Shown here piece after piece: positions 1 through 12,600 of a stretch of DNA of 64,000 bases. Source of the DNA: Trichoplax adhaerens (Eukaryota; Placozoa; Uniplacotomia; Trichoplacea; Trichoplacidae); NCBI RefSeq assembly GCF_000150275.1, contig NW_002060947.1, positions 7,186,482-7,250,481 on the forward strand, given 5' to 3'. The notes under the pieces are model-generated. The model ran no database searches. It saw only the letters and a list, made by a program, of their open reading frames with translations, and had not been told where the DNA came from. A program made the translations under genes and the position numbers. Every line of letters starts with the position of its first letter. Position 1 is the first letter of the stretch.

Positions 1-1902
1 TAAAAGGATAAAACCTTAATAGTTAAATTTCTACGGTTTTAGATACAGTACATACGTCGACAATAGGTTCTGTAGCTTAATTCAAAATAAAAAGGCATTT
101 TTTTCATATGATTCAATGTAGTATTAATTTTGATGTCTTTTGACAAGCGTTAACTTATTGAAGATAATCCCAATTCTATATGAGAAGGATTCTATTTGAA
201 TGAAATCGTAAATGCGTGCATAGCAAGGAGTCATCTATGTTATGAAAAATATGGCGTACTTTACTATTACCCTTGTACTGGATTGCTTAGTCAGTCAAAC
301 AACGCGTAAGAATAATCAACTATAGAAGGTCAAGAAATTCGTGTTCGTAATGATATATCAAATAATTAGGTTCTTGTCAATCCATTTTTGTCCTGCTATG
401 GATGACAGTAGAGTATAGATTTTCAAAGAGTTGTTACTTCATACGTCCAAGATGAGTCTTTTGAAAGTAGATTGGCTTATTCTATGGATATTTTATAACT
501 AGAATGATATCAATCTAGCCATAAAACATAGTAACATCTACTTTGTCAGGCTATCTAATTTTTCTACGCTTAATAAGGTTAATTCAAGGCAGAAACCATT
601 ACTAATAAAATTAAGGCTAATTAATCAGAATTTTGTGTCTATCTTGGATATTATTTATTTATTTTTATAGCAATAAGAAGTTATTTGTAAGTTTCAGACT
701 TCGCCTCTGGTACACATCAATGAGTTATCTAGCCATATTAATAGTAAATTACCTACGTAGATTATCTTGCTATTTAATGTACAGTACCTGAATTAAGTGA
801 TCATTGAAAAGAAAGCTTCTACAGATGTGGTGTTACTTTAATATGCCGGTATCGATCTATTTTATATCGGTGAAATTGTAACTAAAATAGCTCGATCTGG
901 TCTATTGCAGTCTATCTCTCTAGCGTAACATCTTGACTTTCCGATAATATTTCCAATCGAAAATGGATACAAGTATAGCAAGGATTAATTCTCTGAGAGC
1001 TAACATTTTCTCTTTGCAACTGTTACCGCCTAGTCCGAATGGTAAATAGGAGAAGATATCAAAAATTTGTTTCTCCTTCAATGAATCCGTCTGGATTCAA
1101 TGTAAATGAGCTTTGTCATAATTTTTCAAGCCTAATAAGTAGATAGTTTTCATACTTACTAGTAACTTATATCTTACTATACAGTACAAGCTATCACAGT
1201 ATCATGATTGTAAGCAGCTATAGGGCAATAAAGTATTAGAAAATGCTTAGAATATTGTTCCAGTAGTACATCGATAACGACATCATGTTAGTTACCTACA
1301 TGCACTAATGTACTTTTAATTGATAATAAATAGATGCGCTATAACATAAGATTACTTCCCGAATTCAACAATAATGTAACCATAGGCTATTTTGTCTCAA
1401 ATTAGGCAAGGCTAATTAGTGTGTGATAGCTAGACTTACTTAGAAACCCCCTAGTTCCTTTCTGGATAGAATAATCTCCAGTAATATCGTCTGAATATCA
1501 TTTTTCGACTAAGAAGCTAATATTACTTTTATGCTATTTTTCTATTCATTAAAGATTCGTTAATTATTCAACTTATAAATGAATCAAATTTAAGTTTCTC
1601 TAATTACAATTCTACACCTATTAAGAATAAATGCAAAATTTTTTGTAAGCACGATAAAGTAATCTTTAATTAAGATTGACATCGTTCGTCATATTCTGTA
1701 ATTAGATTCGTGTTGGAACAAGGCACCGTGTTTTTAACGATTACCGTAGAATGATGGAATGGCACAATGATAAAATTAATCTTTAGTAATGCAAAGGGTT
1801 CAATAGATTGATGTAATACATAGAAAGCGTATTATTAACATCTTTGCATCGCTACATCTTGATGAGGAAAATAGAAGCAGGATATTAACGTTGTTTACAA
1901 TC

Positions 1903-1920
1903 TTACAGGTATACCTGTAA
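1903..1920. repeat. Perfect 18-bp palindrome
   Basis: The sequence ttacaggtatacctgtaa reads identically on both strands. It has no spacer and the symmetry stops at the next base on each side. Its function is unknown; it could be a binding site for a dimeric protein or simply chance. Confidence 0.8.
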
Positions 1921-2080
1921 ATTATCGAGAGATTAGATCATAAATCAATTAAAGCATCGAAACTAAGACCATAATTACGGCAATTAAATTGATGCCATTA
2001 TCTACTCGTACACGGCAGCATTGGTATGTTAATGCTTTAGTAAATAATACAACATATTTGAATGATAAAAGAGTAAAAAA

Positions 2081-2675
2081 TAATTTACAACACTGAAAAA
2101 GTACAGTAAAGCTTCAGATAGTTTTTGATGATGTGGTAAAAAATTGGAAGTAAATACTTTGCGATTGATATTTATTGATAATTTACACCATTTAAAACTA
2201 TAGCAAGGTTGCAGGTAGTTCTTCGATCATGACGTAAATATTTAAAGTAAACGACTTGCTACGGATCGTTATAAAAGATAATTTACATTAGTAAAATTAC
2301 GATCAAGCTTCAGATAATCACGTAATAAGGTAGTAAATTACTGAAATTACTAAATGGCTTGCTGTGGATAGTTATAAAGGATAATTTACATAATTAAAAG
2401 TACGGTAAAGCTTCAGATAGTTCCATAATGATATTGTAAAAAACTTAAAGTAAATACCTTACTATAGATATTTATAGAAGATAAATGATATCATTAAAAA
2501 GTACAGTAAAACTCCATATAGTTCTTCGATCATAAGGTAAAAAACAGGGAGTAACTGCCTAGCTATGAGTAGCTATAAAAGATAATTCACAACATCCATA
2601 AGTATAGTAAAACTCTAGATAGTTTTGCAACGATATTGCAAAAATTTCAAAGTAAATGCCTTGCTATGCTATAGT
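2081..2675. repeat. Degenerate tandem repeat, ~100-bp unit, six copies
   Basis: Units begin near 2081, 2179, 2279, 2382, 2482 and 2583, each opening with a variant of taatttaca and followed about 20 bases later by a variant of agtaaagcttcagatagtt. The second half of each unit carries a variant of agtaaatgccttgctatg. The period is 98-103 bp and copies differ by roughly a quarter of their bases by eye. No open frame runs through the array. It reads as an old minisatellite. Confidence 0.8.
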
Positions 2676-3564
2676 AATAGTACTGGTACTGCAAGAATCG
2701 AATTTACCACGTATAGAGCTTATTCTAAATTATAAAATTATTTATAAGTATGTTACAGACAATCTCGGCAAGGCAGCGTTCAAAAGCGTTTTCTGTGAAA
2801 GCATTCTCTCGGAATGCACACAATTATAAGGGATTGCCTAGGATTACCGATAATATAGTGAAAGTATGTAAATGCAGAGACATTCATAAAGGATTTCCTA
2901 GGATTACTGACAATTTATAAGCGTTCCTGGGAATTATTTTCTTTTTAAAAGCATCATTTAGCATTGAACGGTAGCACAATTTAAATACGCCATAGAAAAG
3001 GCCCTCATTGGCAAATATTGCTTATCAAAATTGAAATTTTTTTCTGAGATTGCTACACATTAGATTCATTCATAATAACCCCGATTATTCAAATACTTAA
3101 TATTCAAGAACATTCCCACAGAATACTCTGCCAGCATTGCTTATTTTAGAAGTGCTGTTATCTTCACATCGTTGCCTATATACAGTATTGTAATAGCTAG
3201 AGCTGACTGATATAATCTATAACTGATGCATTGGCTATCGAAAATTTTATAAATAAATATCTCTTAACAACCAGGCACCCATAGGAAATAACGTTTATGC
3301 TAGGGTAGCAATAAATATAGCACAGTTCTTGTTGACATGGTTAATAATGAAATACGAAAGCAAGCTTGGCTTTATATTAATATGATCAATAATCACTGAC
3401 CATGCGGTATTAACAAAGCATATAAATACTTGATAAATTGTCATCATCGTGTAACTCAAAGCGGAAAAAGCATTGAAACTTTGGCTAAAAAGGATTACTG
3501 TAATTGACCTCAACATCTCTATCCTTGACTAACTCATCCACTTCTCGTTTCCAGCTGTCAAAAC

Positions 3565-4368
3565 ATGAAGGCTATTCTTGCACTCTTTTGTGCTCTACAA
3601 TTGATGACTCTTGTTGCGGTAATGGATTATAATTAGTCATTAATTACAACCACTGCTAATGTGATATGATTCTCAGAGAAATCAATTACCAATCTTGCAA
3701 TTTTTCAGCCATCCGCCGCGGCATATTATTCTAAATATAACAGGAATTACCTTAAAAAACTACTTCTTCAACTTGATTTAAAACTCAAACTCCATTCAAA
3801 GAAGCACCACATTAATCATAGTAAGACTTTAAAATAAAATATTGTTTCTTTCATTTTGCTAACTGAACTGTAAACTAAATCTTCCGTTTCATACCATATT
3901 AACATTTATTCTCGTTTTAATCCATAAGGTTCTACGGACAGACTAAAGATTTGTAAAGAAAGCAGCTCTGTAATCAAAGTCTATCATTCATCGGTCATTG
4001 GTTGCCCAGGCAGTTGGACTGGCCACATTCGAAACGCCGATTTGTGTGGCAGAGGATATCATTTATGTAATAAAAACGACAGAAGGTCCCTACTTTCCAA
4101 GATTACCTACAAAGATGCCATTAAAATCCCTGGCTGTTATGCATTTAATGCAGCCCATGACTTTTACAAGTGCATTGACTGTGAGAATAGAACGGCTCAC
4201 GATGATCTAGCCGGTGTCGGTAGGGCATGTCCTATAAAAGTCGAACGTAGAACATCCTGTATAACAGGAGGGATGATTGATGCAGCAAGAAGCTTTGAGA
4301 GCTACAGCAACAATAGGGCTTGCCAGTATCATTCAGGAATATCTGGTGTTTTGTGTTGCAAAAATTAA
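3565..4368 (+). CDS. Small secreted cysteine-rich protein (three exons)
   Basis: Exons 3565..3618, 3709..3820 and 3980..4368 join in phase (0, then 1) with gtaatg and gtaaga donors to encode 184 residues. Residues 1-18 form a hydrophobic signal peptide that continues into a Pro-Ser-Ala-Ala cleavage-like stretch at the second exon. Residues about 20-55 are basic and Leu/Lys-rich, possibly a propeptide. The C-terminal ~125 residues hold about a dozen cysteines, including a GCPGSWTGHIRNA stretch, GCYAFNAAHD, a CIDC pair and a terminal LCCKN. The third-exon acceptor (aaag) has a weak pyrimidine tract and is the least certain join. I do not recognise the family. The spacing and the signal peptide suggest a disulfide-bonded extracellular protein, for example secretory-cell cargo; that role is inference. 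Confidence 0.7.
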
Positions 4369-4535
4369 CACTTATTTTCGGTGGAGTTTACCCATATTTT
4401 GCTGTCACTTTATGTTCTAGTTTAAAACATTGATTGTAAGGATTGAACATAATGTTAACTACTACTTAATAGATGTAACATTAACTAGAAAAATTTCAAT
4501 ATCACTGGATTAATGTCCGCACTCCTTGTTTCTAA

Positions 4536-4541
4536 AATAAA
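4536..4541 (+). terminator. Candidate polyadenylation signal
   Basis: Canonical AATAAA 168 bases after the stop codon of the cysteine-rich secreted protein gene, the first such hexamer downstream of it. Confidence 0.45.
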
Positions 4542-4782
4542 AATAGTTTGCAGTACCAAATGAATTATTGCTTGCCTAAAGTACCAAGTTAAATCAGAAT
4601 CTAATCTTAAAAGACCTTCTTATTGGCGGAATTTAGTCATATCGTTATACTTTCGAGTCAGTTTATAATATTTTAACTAGCACTCTATTCTTTTCTACCA
4701 AGCAGTACATTAGACAAGTAACTATAGCAACTACAGCACAGTAATGCATATTATAATCGTATTAGTAGCAAGCAATGACTGA

Positions 4783-5532
4783 TCATATTTAACTCAATCG
4801 TAAAATAAATTCTCCTTTGATATAGCAATGTGATAATGCACAGTACTAACGGCGTGTAGAGAAAGATACACCCATATTTGAACATATGGATAGCTATATT
4901 TGATATAGTTAGGTTACTTTGAATAGATATTATCATGAAGCTAATACTAGATGATTGCTAACTACTATATTAGAAATTGTTGTTGACTAATAGTAGCCAG
5001 TTGACTAATTATGTTACAAGATTTATATAGCTAGAAACACTAATAGTTGTTAAGATGCCTTTTGGAGAAAGGGACTAAATGTTAATAGAAAAGTAATGGC
5101 ATCTTAAGTAGAATGATTTAGATTTATAGAAAATAATGATATATTATTAGAGAAAAGTATTTTGTTTGATGACTCATATCTGATTGTCCATTAATCAAGA
5201 TGTCATAAATGGATTTATCGAAATGTTTATAAGAACTGCAGAGATGAGCTCAAAAAGGAGAAGAGACTTCGCTTCACTTTGAGCTCGGAAGACTTTAGGT
5301 TTAAGCCTTAAAGAAATACCACTTGACTAAAATAGTTATTCTGAGGCCCATTTATTACACGGCGATTACCATTTATTATAACTAATAAAGAAATTGCAAG
5401 GGTTAGCATAATATAAGAAAATGGTTTCTGCTCTGCCGTTATCGCTGCAATATTGCAACATTGGTATTACTATAGTATTCCAGAACATATGTAGATTTTA
5501 GCCAGTGAGCAATCTAATAGATTAGAACCAAC
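4783..5532 (+). repeat. Dispersed duplication, long copy
   Basis: Two parts of this stretch reappear in the same order and orientation after the assembly gap. About 4798-4852 (gtaaaataaattctcctttgatat... cagtactaacgg) matches about 6400-6442. About 5390-5530 (ataatataagaaaatgg, tgcaatattgcaac, gtagattttagccagtgagcaatctaatagattagaac) matches 6480-6603. The intervening ~540 bases are missing from the second copy. It may be a non-coding repeat element or a local segmental duplication. Confidence 0.65.
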
Positions 5533-6318
5533 TTTCTTTTGAGATTTCTAGTTAGTTATACTACTACGATTCACATTACAAATTGATCATGCAGTTCTAA
5601 TTCTGACTGTAGTTAACAGTAAATAAATCTTTGCTCGTTAAAATTCATAAAGGTGTGTAAGATGCGAGATGAAACGCTTCATAGTGTCTAAATAAGTTTT
5701 TAAATTATTACAGGTACGAGTACATGCCAACATCTTGCCCAAGTTTTGTATTGTAAATTGAAACTTTTGACGAAATTTAATTCTTATTAAAGTAATTATA
5801 CTTACAAAAATATATCAAACCGCAAAGATTTAATAAAACAATACTTTGGGTTATATCAAGCTGGACTATTGATTAGATACTTGTGTATTCATAAGCACTA
5901 GCATGGTTTCGTTATCGGAAGGTCAATTTGCAATAACCTCCTTAGCTTAATGAGAAAACAACATTAATTAAATCACTGTCATCCTATAGTCACTATTATG
6001 ATGAGTGGGAAAATGGTGCAGCCACACTGCAATATTTTTTACCACTCCTTTGTAATTGGTGACAGTGGGCAAAATATATTGAGATGATATACGTATTAAC
6101 AGGTTTACCTATTATAACGTTAAGTAAACTCAAAAATTTTGTAATTGTATTAAAAAATCATCTAAATTAAAATCCTTTTCCATTCTCTAGGATTAGATTA
6201 ATGTTGGATTATGCCAGTGCATTGTTAACGATTGCGGTCGAAAGGTGAAATGCCATATTAGTAAAATTAATAGGAGATCAAGGGGATCCAGTATATCGAT
6301 ATAGTGCAGAAGTGGTAT

Positions 6319-6368
6319 NNNNNNNNNNNNNNNNNNNNNNNNNNNNNNNNNNNNNNNNNNNNNNNNNN
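6319..6368. other. Assembly gap (50 N)
   Basis: A run of exactly 50 undetermined bases, probably a nominal scaffold gap. It lies between the two copies of the duplicated block, so a collapsed repeat is a plausible cause. Confidence 0.99.
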
Positions 6369-6379
6369 GACAATTATTG

Positions 6380-6607
6380 ATTATGTTTATTCAATAGGAA
6401 AATAAATTCTTCGATATGATAATGTGTTCCACAGTGCTAACGGTAATTATCCTGTAAGCTATAGTCTAAAAAATTTCAGAAATTACTATAATATGAGGAA
6501 AAGATTTCTACCCTACAACTATCACTGCAATACTGCAACGCCAGTATTAATATTTCACAATTAATGTAGACTTTACTCAGTGAGTAATTTAATAGATTAG
6601 AACGGGT
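6380..6607 (+). repeat. Dispersed duplication, short copy
   Basis: Second, shorter copy of the block at 4783-5532, with the internal ~540 bases absent. The clearest match is the right-hand part, where tgcaatactgcaac and gtagactttactcagtgagtaatttaatagattagaac parallel the first copy with scattered substitutions. Confidence 0.65.
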
Positions 6608-9600
6608 TTTGAAGCTAATTTCAAAAAATTGCATTCAATAAATACCAGGATTGTTCTTGTCTTTATATACTGAGATCAAAGAAACCAGAGATTAAAAGAA
6701 GTAGCATGAGACCTTATCTCAGCAAATTGTTTAAATTTTTCGCAGCCACACTAATTGTGTGGAAATTTATACGGTGAAATCGATAAATTGGATTACATGA
6801 TTGACTTTTTAGTATCAGATCTATTATTTAAATGGTTTAATCTAAGTTTCTCGAAATGTAAGGATTTATGTTGCATATATAATTATAAAATCCATTTCTT
6901 CCTACAAGATGAGCTGTTTTACAATATAATATACAAGCAATTTTTAAAAATAATTGACAAGTATAGCTAGATGCCGACTAATAATTTTACTAGATCGCTC
7001 AATCATACGGTACCAATGCATCTTCGATATCTTACTCAGACTTTTTTGAAAATTCCACCTAGCTTCGCAAATAACAACACTTCTATCATTATTTTAACGG
7101 AATTTGATATCGTATCGTGCTATATCCAAAGTGAAAACGATTTTATTAATCAAGTTTAAGCCATGTTTGTTATACTTATTAAATTGATGTTGAGTACTTA
7201 TTCAAAAAAAATAGTAGATTACAATAAAAATATATTAATTTCAATGCTAAACTATTTAATCTAAGAATAATCTATACATTTTTACGGTAATGCAAAATTT
7301 ATTCCTAGAAAAATTTATAGAACAGTCATATTCTCATCTGTATTTATTGACAGTTTAGAATTAGACGCAACCCTTTCATTAATGTAAGTAAAAGATTGAA
7401 TACTCTATTTCTTCGCTAATAAAAAAGTTTAAGGCTTGCAATTCATGATCGTATACCTGGCATAGAATATTATAATCTTGAACTCGAAAATCGATATTTA
7501 ATATAGTAGTAGCCAAAGATAATCTATTTTTATGCAGTAATTTAATATGGCATTATTCGGCAAGTCGTTATTACACTATAGAATTTAATTTATTCGTAAA
7601 AATTTTTGCGATATAATAATTTCATTATTCGTATCTAGTTTGGTTAATTAAATAGCTTAGAAATTCTACATTGTTTTTGTTATTAATTTCTAGCTATAGG
7701 AGCTATCTTTCGTTATTACTAACTGAAAATCATAACAGGTAAGATTATCAGTTAATTAAATCAATACTAAAACTGCACACAATTAAAGTTTCTTTTAATA
7801 TAAAATTACAGGAAATTCATCCCATAGAAGTATTTTAGTAATTAAAGACAACGCATTTACCTTCATTTTAATATTCAATAATGAAAGGCAATATTGCTTT
7901 TGTTTAGTCATTTTTAAAGGTTTAAAGGTTAATATCAATTTTGATGATATGATTTTTGTTTACTGGAAATAGTTAATAGACTATTAGTGAAGCTAAATGT
8001 ATTTTATGATTTATATTGATCTTTTAACGTGGCTTTAACATTATCTTCTCATGCACAAGTAACATTTGAAGCTTATGATATTATTAATAAGAAATGAATG
8101 ATGAAATCTTTGCTAATAGGATATAATTTAAAGTAAATAATTGTTCAATTGCCGCATTGCAAGTCGATATAAATAAGGAAGAACTAAGATTGAAAACTAT
8201 TGCCGATAGTTACTTCCTAAATAATTTATAATACACTAATAGTGTGACACTGATTGTTGAATAAAATGCTAGCAACAATCGAAAAATCTTTCTGGAAATT
8301 AAAATTATTATTCGTGGCTTCGCCTTAACCAACATGGTTGAAATCTAGAGCACAATATTGCAAAATGATAGTAAGCTAATAGCAATAATTGAGTCTCTCT
8401 ATTGAGATTGAAAATATTTATCGGAGTTTGGTATTTACTTCAATGAATTTATCAATGAATGGAATATTAAATTTTAACAAGCTAAGAGCAATGGCTGTAT
8501 AATTGGAATCGTAAAATTATAACTCTGTTTTTTGCTAGCATGATTGAAATTATTAAAGACTATATTATGATAAAAGTGAAATCAATCGAAATAAGAAGCT
8601 CTTATTAGAATTGTGTCAATGAAAGTTTTGCTTAGCGTATATAATCATGTTAATAAACTAATTAATCAATCGTAAGAAGTGGACTGTGATAATTAAAAAT
8701 TCTATTGAAACTACCATGATCAAATAACCACAGCCTCGGGCTTACTTAAGTAACTAGATTTATAAAGAAATATAATATTAAATAATTAAAAATGGCAATA
8801 ATGAAGAATTTAAAATTATTAATTTCTTTTATGAATTTGCTTATAATAAAAACTGTGGCAATAAAATAGTATATTTAATTAAAAATTGACAACCATAATA
8901 GAGAATCTTGCTTTGACGGCATTGGCTTTAATACAAATGCAATATAACCTAAAATAGTAATATATATGTATAATCAGATGGCAGTAATAAAGATATTGAA
9001 ATTGTTATTCTTGATTGTCTGTTTCTGCCTGTATTGCTGTGCAGACTAAATAAAAAGAAATAAAATTTCGGCAAGCTAACACCATTAACAAAGAAGCTGT
9101 AATGAAATTAAAATGTTAAATTGAACATAGTTATAAAATTATACTAAGTATGTAGAATATCAATTTGAAATTACTTTGGATGATAAAATTAATGTCATAA
9201 ATTGAATATTGGCCCAGTCATCAGCGCAATCATTGAGTAACTCTATGCATGATTATTGCAAATGTATTCTTACTAGAGCAGTAAAATACATGAGAGTATT
9301 AAATCTGATCAATGTCATCCTTTAGTTGTTGTTACAGCTGCTAAGGCCTAGCATTACGCTATAGTACACCACAACTAAGGCTCCTAAGATACTCGCTGAT
9401 GACAAAAGTGAATAATCTAAATATTACAATGGAATTTTGCTCGTTAATTTATTATTCAGCTTTATCACTCTTTATTCCGTAATAATTTCATCTAATCCAT
9501 GTTAACGTGGATCGATAAGTAATAAACTAACGCTGTGTGATTATGTTTTCTTTTGTTTCTGAAATTCTTCGAAAAATCATTTATCATTGAATTAAAATGA

Positions 9601-12600
9601 ATCAAATATAGCATTTTTAATATTAGGCTATATTAATTAACTTAGTGTATTTTGAAGGCATAATGAAAGTTAATAAAGCTAAATTGATCACTATGCTCTA
9701 AAATTGAATTAATTTCTGATCAAAGATTGCGCTATCGACGGGTAAAATCGAAAGATAGATCACCTATATTGACAAAATTAATTAATAGAAACAATAGGTT
9801 TAGATAAGCTGATACATCAAATGAATGATAGAATATTCGTATTTAATATTATATTAATAAATTGTGGAATCGGGTAGAAAAGAATGGTATAGTTATAACC
9901 TGCAGTAGTCTCAGATGTTAATTATAATGCCAATATTTTATAACTGAATTAATTACAGTATTATGCCAAACTCTACGGACCATAAGTTGCATGAGCCTAA
10001 TACCATAATAAAATTCAGCCGATGACATCATCAGCAAATCATATAAGATGAAATAAGTTTATGCACGTTTAAGAAAACAAAATTTTCAGAATATTAACTT
10101 ATAAAACGATAATTCACTATCAATTTCGCCATTAAAGGCAGCAGAATAATGTTGCTGGTGTATCCTTTGATTACGTTGTCAACATCTTTTAGTAAAATGA
10201 TTTGCTAACTATGACTTTTTCCATCATAATTAAATTGCAAAACTAATCTCAACGAAAAACGAAGCTTGTACTGCAAAACTCAATTTATCTCTTACATATT
10301 CTTAATTCTAGATTTTATCTATCAGCATTACAAGAACTATTATCTAGTGTTAAAAATTGCATTAAAGAAATTACGTAACAATTACTTATCCTGAATATTA
10401 ATCAATTGAAAATTTATTTGATACCGTCTAAGGTAATTGATTCGTTTACTATCGTCTTAGATTACTATGTTGGAAACGTTGCGGAGTAAAAAGTGTAATA
10501 ATATATTTACTTGGAGAAAAAAGGTGTCAAAATAAAGTGAGATTAAGAACTTATTTATTAATTTATTTAATATTACAGTTATAAAAAGATAACAACTAGA
10601 TTCTCCGTGTATCTTTTATAATTATTAAGTCTAAATAAATTAATTCTCGTGGTATTAATTAAATTAAAAGACAGCAATTCTGATTATTACACAGAACGTT
10701 AAGCGTGTACTGTATGAACGTGAAAAAACTTGTGATATGAAATTTACAATATTAGTATTTGCTGCTGCTAGGTTACCTGGTTGAATGTTTATAAAGCGAG
10801 CACAGGGAATTGATGTTTTTGGAGAGAAAAAATAATGTAATTAATTTATAATAGTTGTTGCTATCGGTCATATCTTAATATTTTATTAATATATGTGACA
10901 TTATATAGATTTGCTTATCAACTGTTCTTGTAAAGCATTTTATATTGTAGAATCAAAAAATGGATATATCTCGATTATTTGTTGCAGTGAAATGTCTACA
11001 CCAAAGATACTTTGTTTAAGTTATTGTTAATACAGTAGTTAAATTATAAATTAATTGATGTCATTTTTTTCAACAATACAGTCATAATATGCTATCTAAC
11101 TTTAAATAACTTATACGAGTGCAATAATCATTTATAACAAGTAGATTTTCAACGTTTTACTTGATTAACTATAGATAAGTAATTTCTACTGTAATTTATT
11201 TTACCTAATTGAATCCTAGCAAAATTTTAATATGATTAAACTTATTTTCTTAAGCTTTGTAATTAATAGCTCTAAAAATATCTATATGACGTCTTGCATG
11301 CAATAGCGAGTAATTTATAAATGTGAACATTTTTATTTTTTAACTACAGATTTCAGTTACTGAATAAACTATTGAAAATGAGTTGACACGCATTCTATTT
11401 ATATCTGTCCAATTGAGAGAGTAATCTTTAAATATATTCCTTATAGATCTAATTAGCATAAAGTAATGCGATTTTTCTTTGTAGAATTTTCTTTATAACA
11501 TAGTTCAAAGAGTTTATTAGAGATTGAGTACTAAATTGAACTTTATTGTAAATATTCATATAGCTGTAACTTGTAAACAGAAGACCATGCTAATTGTTCT
11601 ATAAAGACATATCATGAATATTAATAGGCATCTTATAACATCAATCAAAGAGATAACTAAGTTTATGATGCACAGCATAAGATAAGAAGGTAATTGTTAC
11701 AAAACAGCTTTGCAACAAGATAATGTAATGCACGATCAATCAGTCGATTCCCTGAACCACGTATCAGGGAGCAGTATCTACTCTTTCAGGAACACTTTTC
11801 CTATACTAGTAGACTACAAAAAGACTTAGATGCCTCGTATCTTACGTTAAACACTAATCATAAGAACTAACTTTATTATACGATTTATCGCATTTTATAT
11901 ACTCTTTTACAATAGCAAAGACATCCTAGTTAGTAATATTAACCTTAAAACCTGATAGTGAATCAAAAGCTAATTTTATCTATTGCTACTTAATGAAGAC
12001 AATAGTATTCACGAACATAGATATCGAATGACTAATACAAAATTGTCAGATTACAATATGTCCTATCACGGAACATTTCTACGATAATCTACAATCTACC
12101 ATAAGTAAATTATAATCACAGAGTTTGAATTGTAAGAAGATTATTCGCGATTCCCTAATTAAAGTACTAATTTCAGTAGGCTGTATATATTACCATAAAA
12201 GCTAGTGCTATATTTAAATATCACATATCTTAATTAGAAACTCTTCATATAAGGGTAAATCAACAAAATCATCCTAACATAGATGTTTCTACTATAATCT
12301 CGATAGTACAATGTCTAACACTGTAACAGTAATACATTAACTATTTTATCTAAGTCCAAATTGGGTAGGAAGTAAATAATCATAATTAAATTAACTCATT
12401 TTATACGGTATATTTTCATCGTTATACTGCAATGTACATGAACAAATGAAAATAATATAATTTGTATTCGTGCATATAAATTTTCTTCCTATACAAACTG
12501 TTTTAAAATATTGACTACGGCTCATCTTTTCAATAAACCTATTAATTTTAATATTTTATTTACTTTAGGATGTTATAGAAGGAAATACGTGCTTATTTTA

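Larger units (their letters stand above)
1..3564. other. Gene-free 5' flank with one tandem-repeat cluster
   Basis: No convincing coding exon was found on either strand; the short open frames here are interrupted and of random composition. The stretch contains a perfect 18-bp palindrome and a six-copy degenerate tandem repeat, both listed separately. The remainder is AT-rich DNA in which nothing could be recognised. Confidence 0.6.
4369..6318. other. Intergenic stretch with duplicated block
   Basis: No coding exon recognised. A polyadenylation hexamer lies near the start, and one copy of a duplicated block (see the repeat entries) occupies about 4783-5532. The stretch ends at the assembly gap. 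Confidence 0.6.

Noticed and set aside
3710-4368. Initial two-exon model of the cysteine-rich gene without the middle exon
   Set aside because: The reading phases did not match; adding 3709..3820 with canonical splice sites resolved the frame.
6755-7159. Two adjacent open frames of 71 and 62 codons in tandem
   Set aside because: Phe/Ile/Asn-rich composition expected of random AT-rich DNA, with no domain or signal peptide followed by a conserved core.
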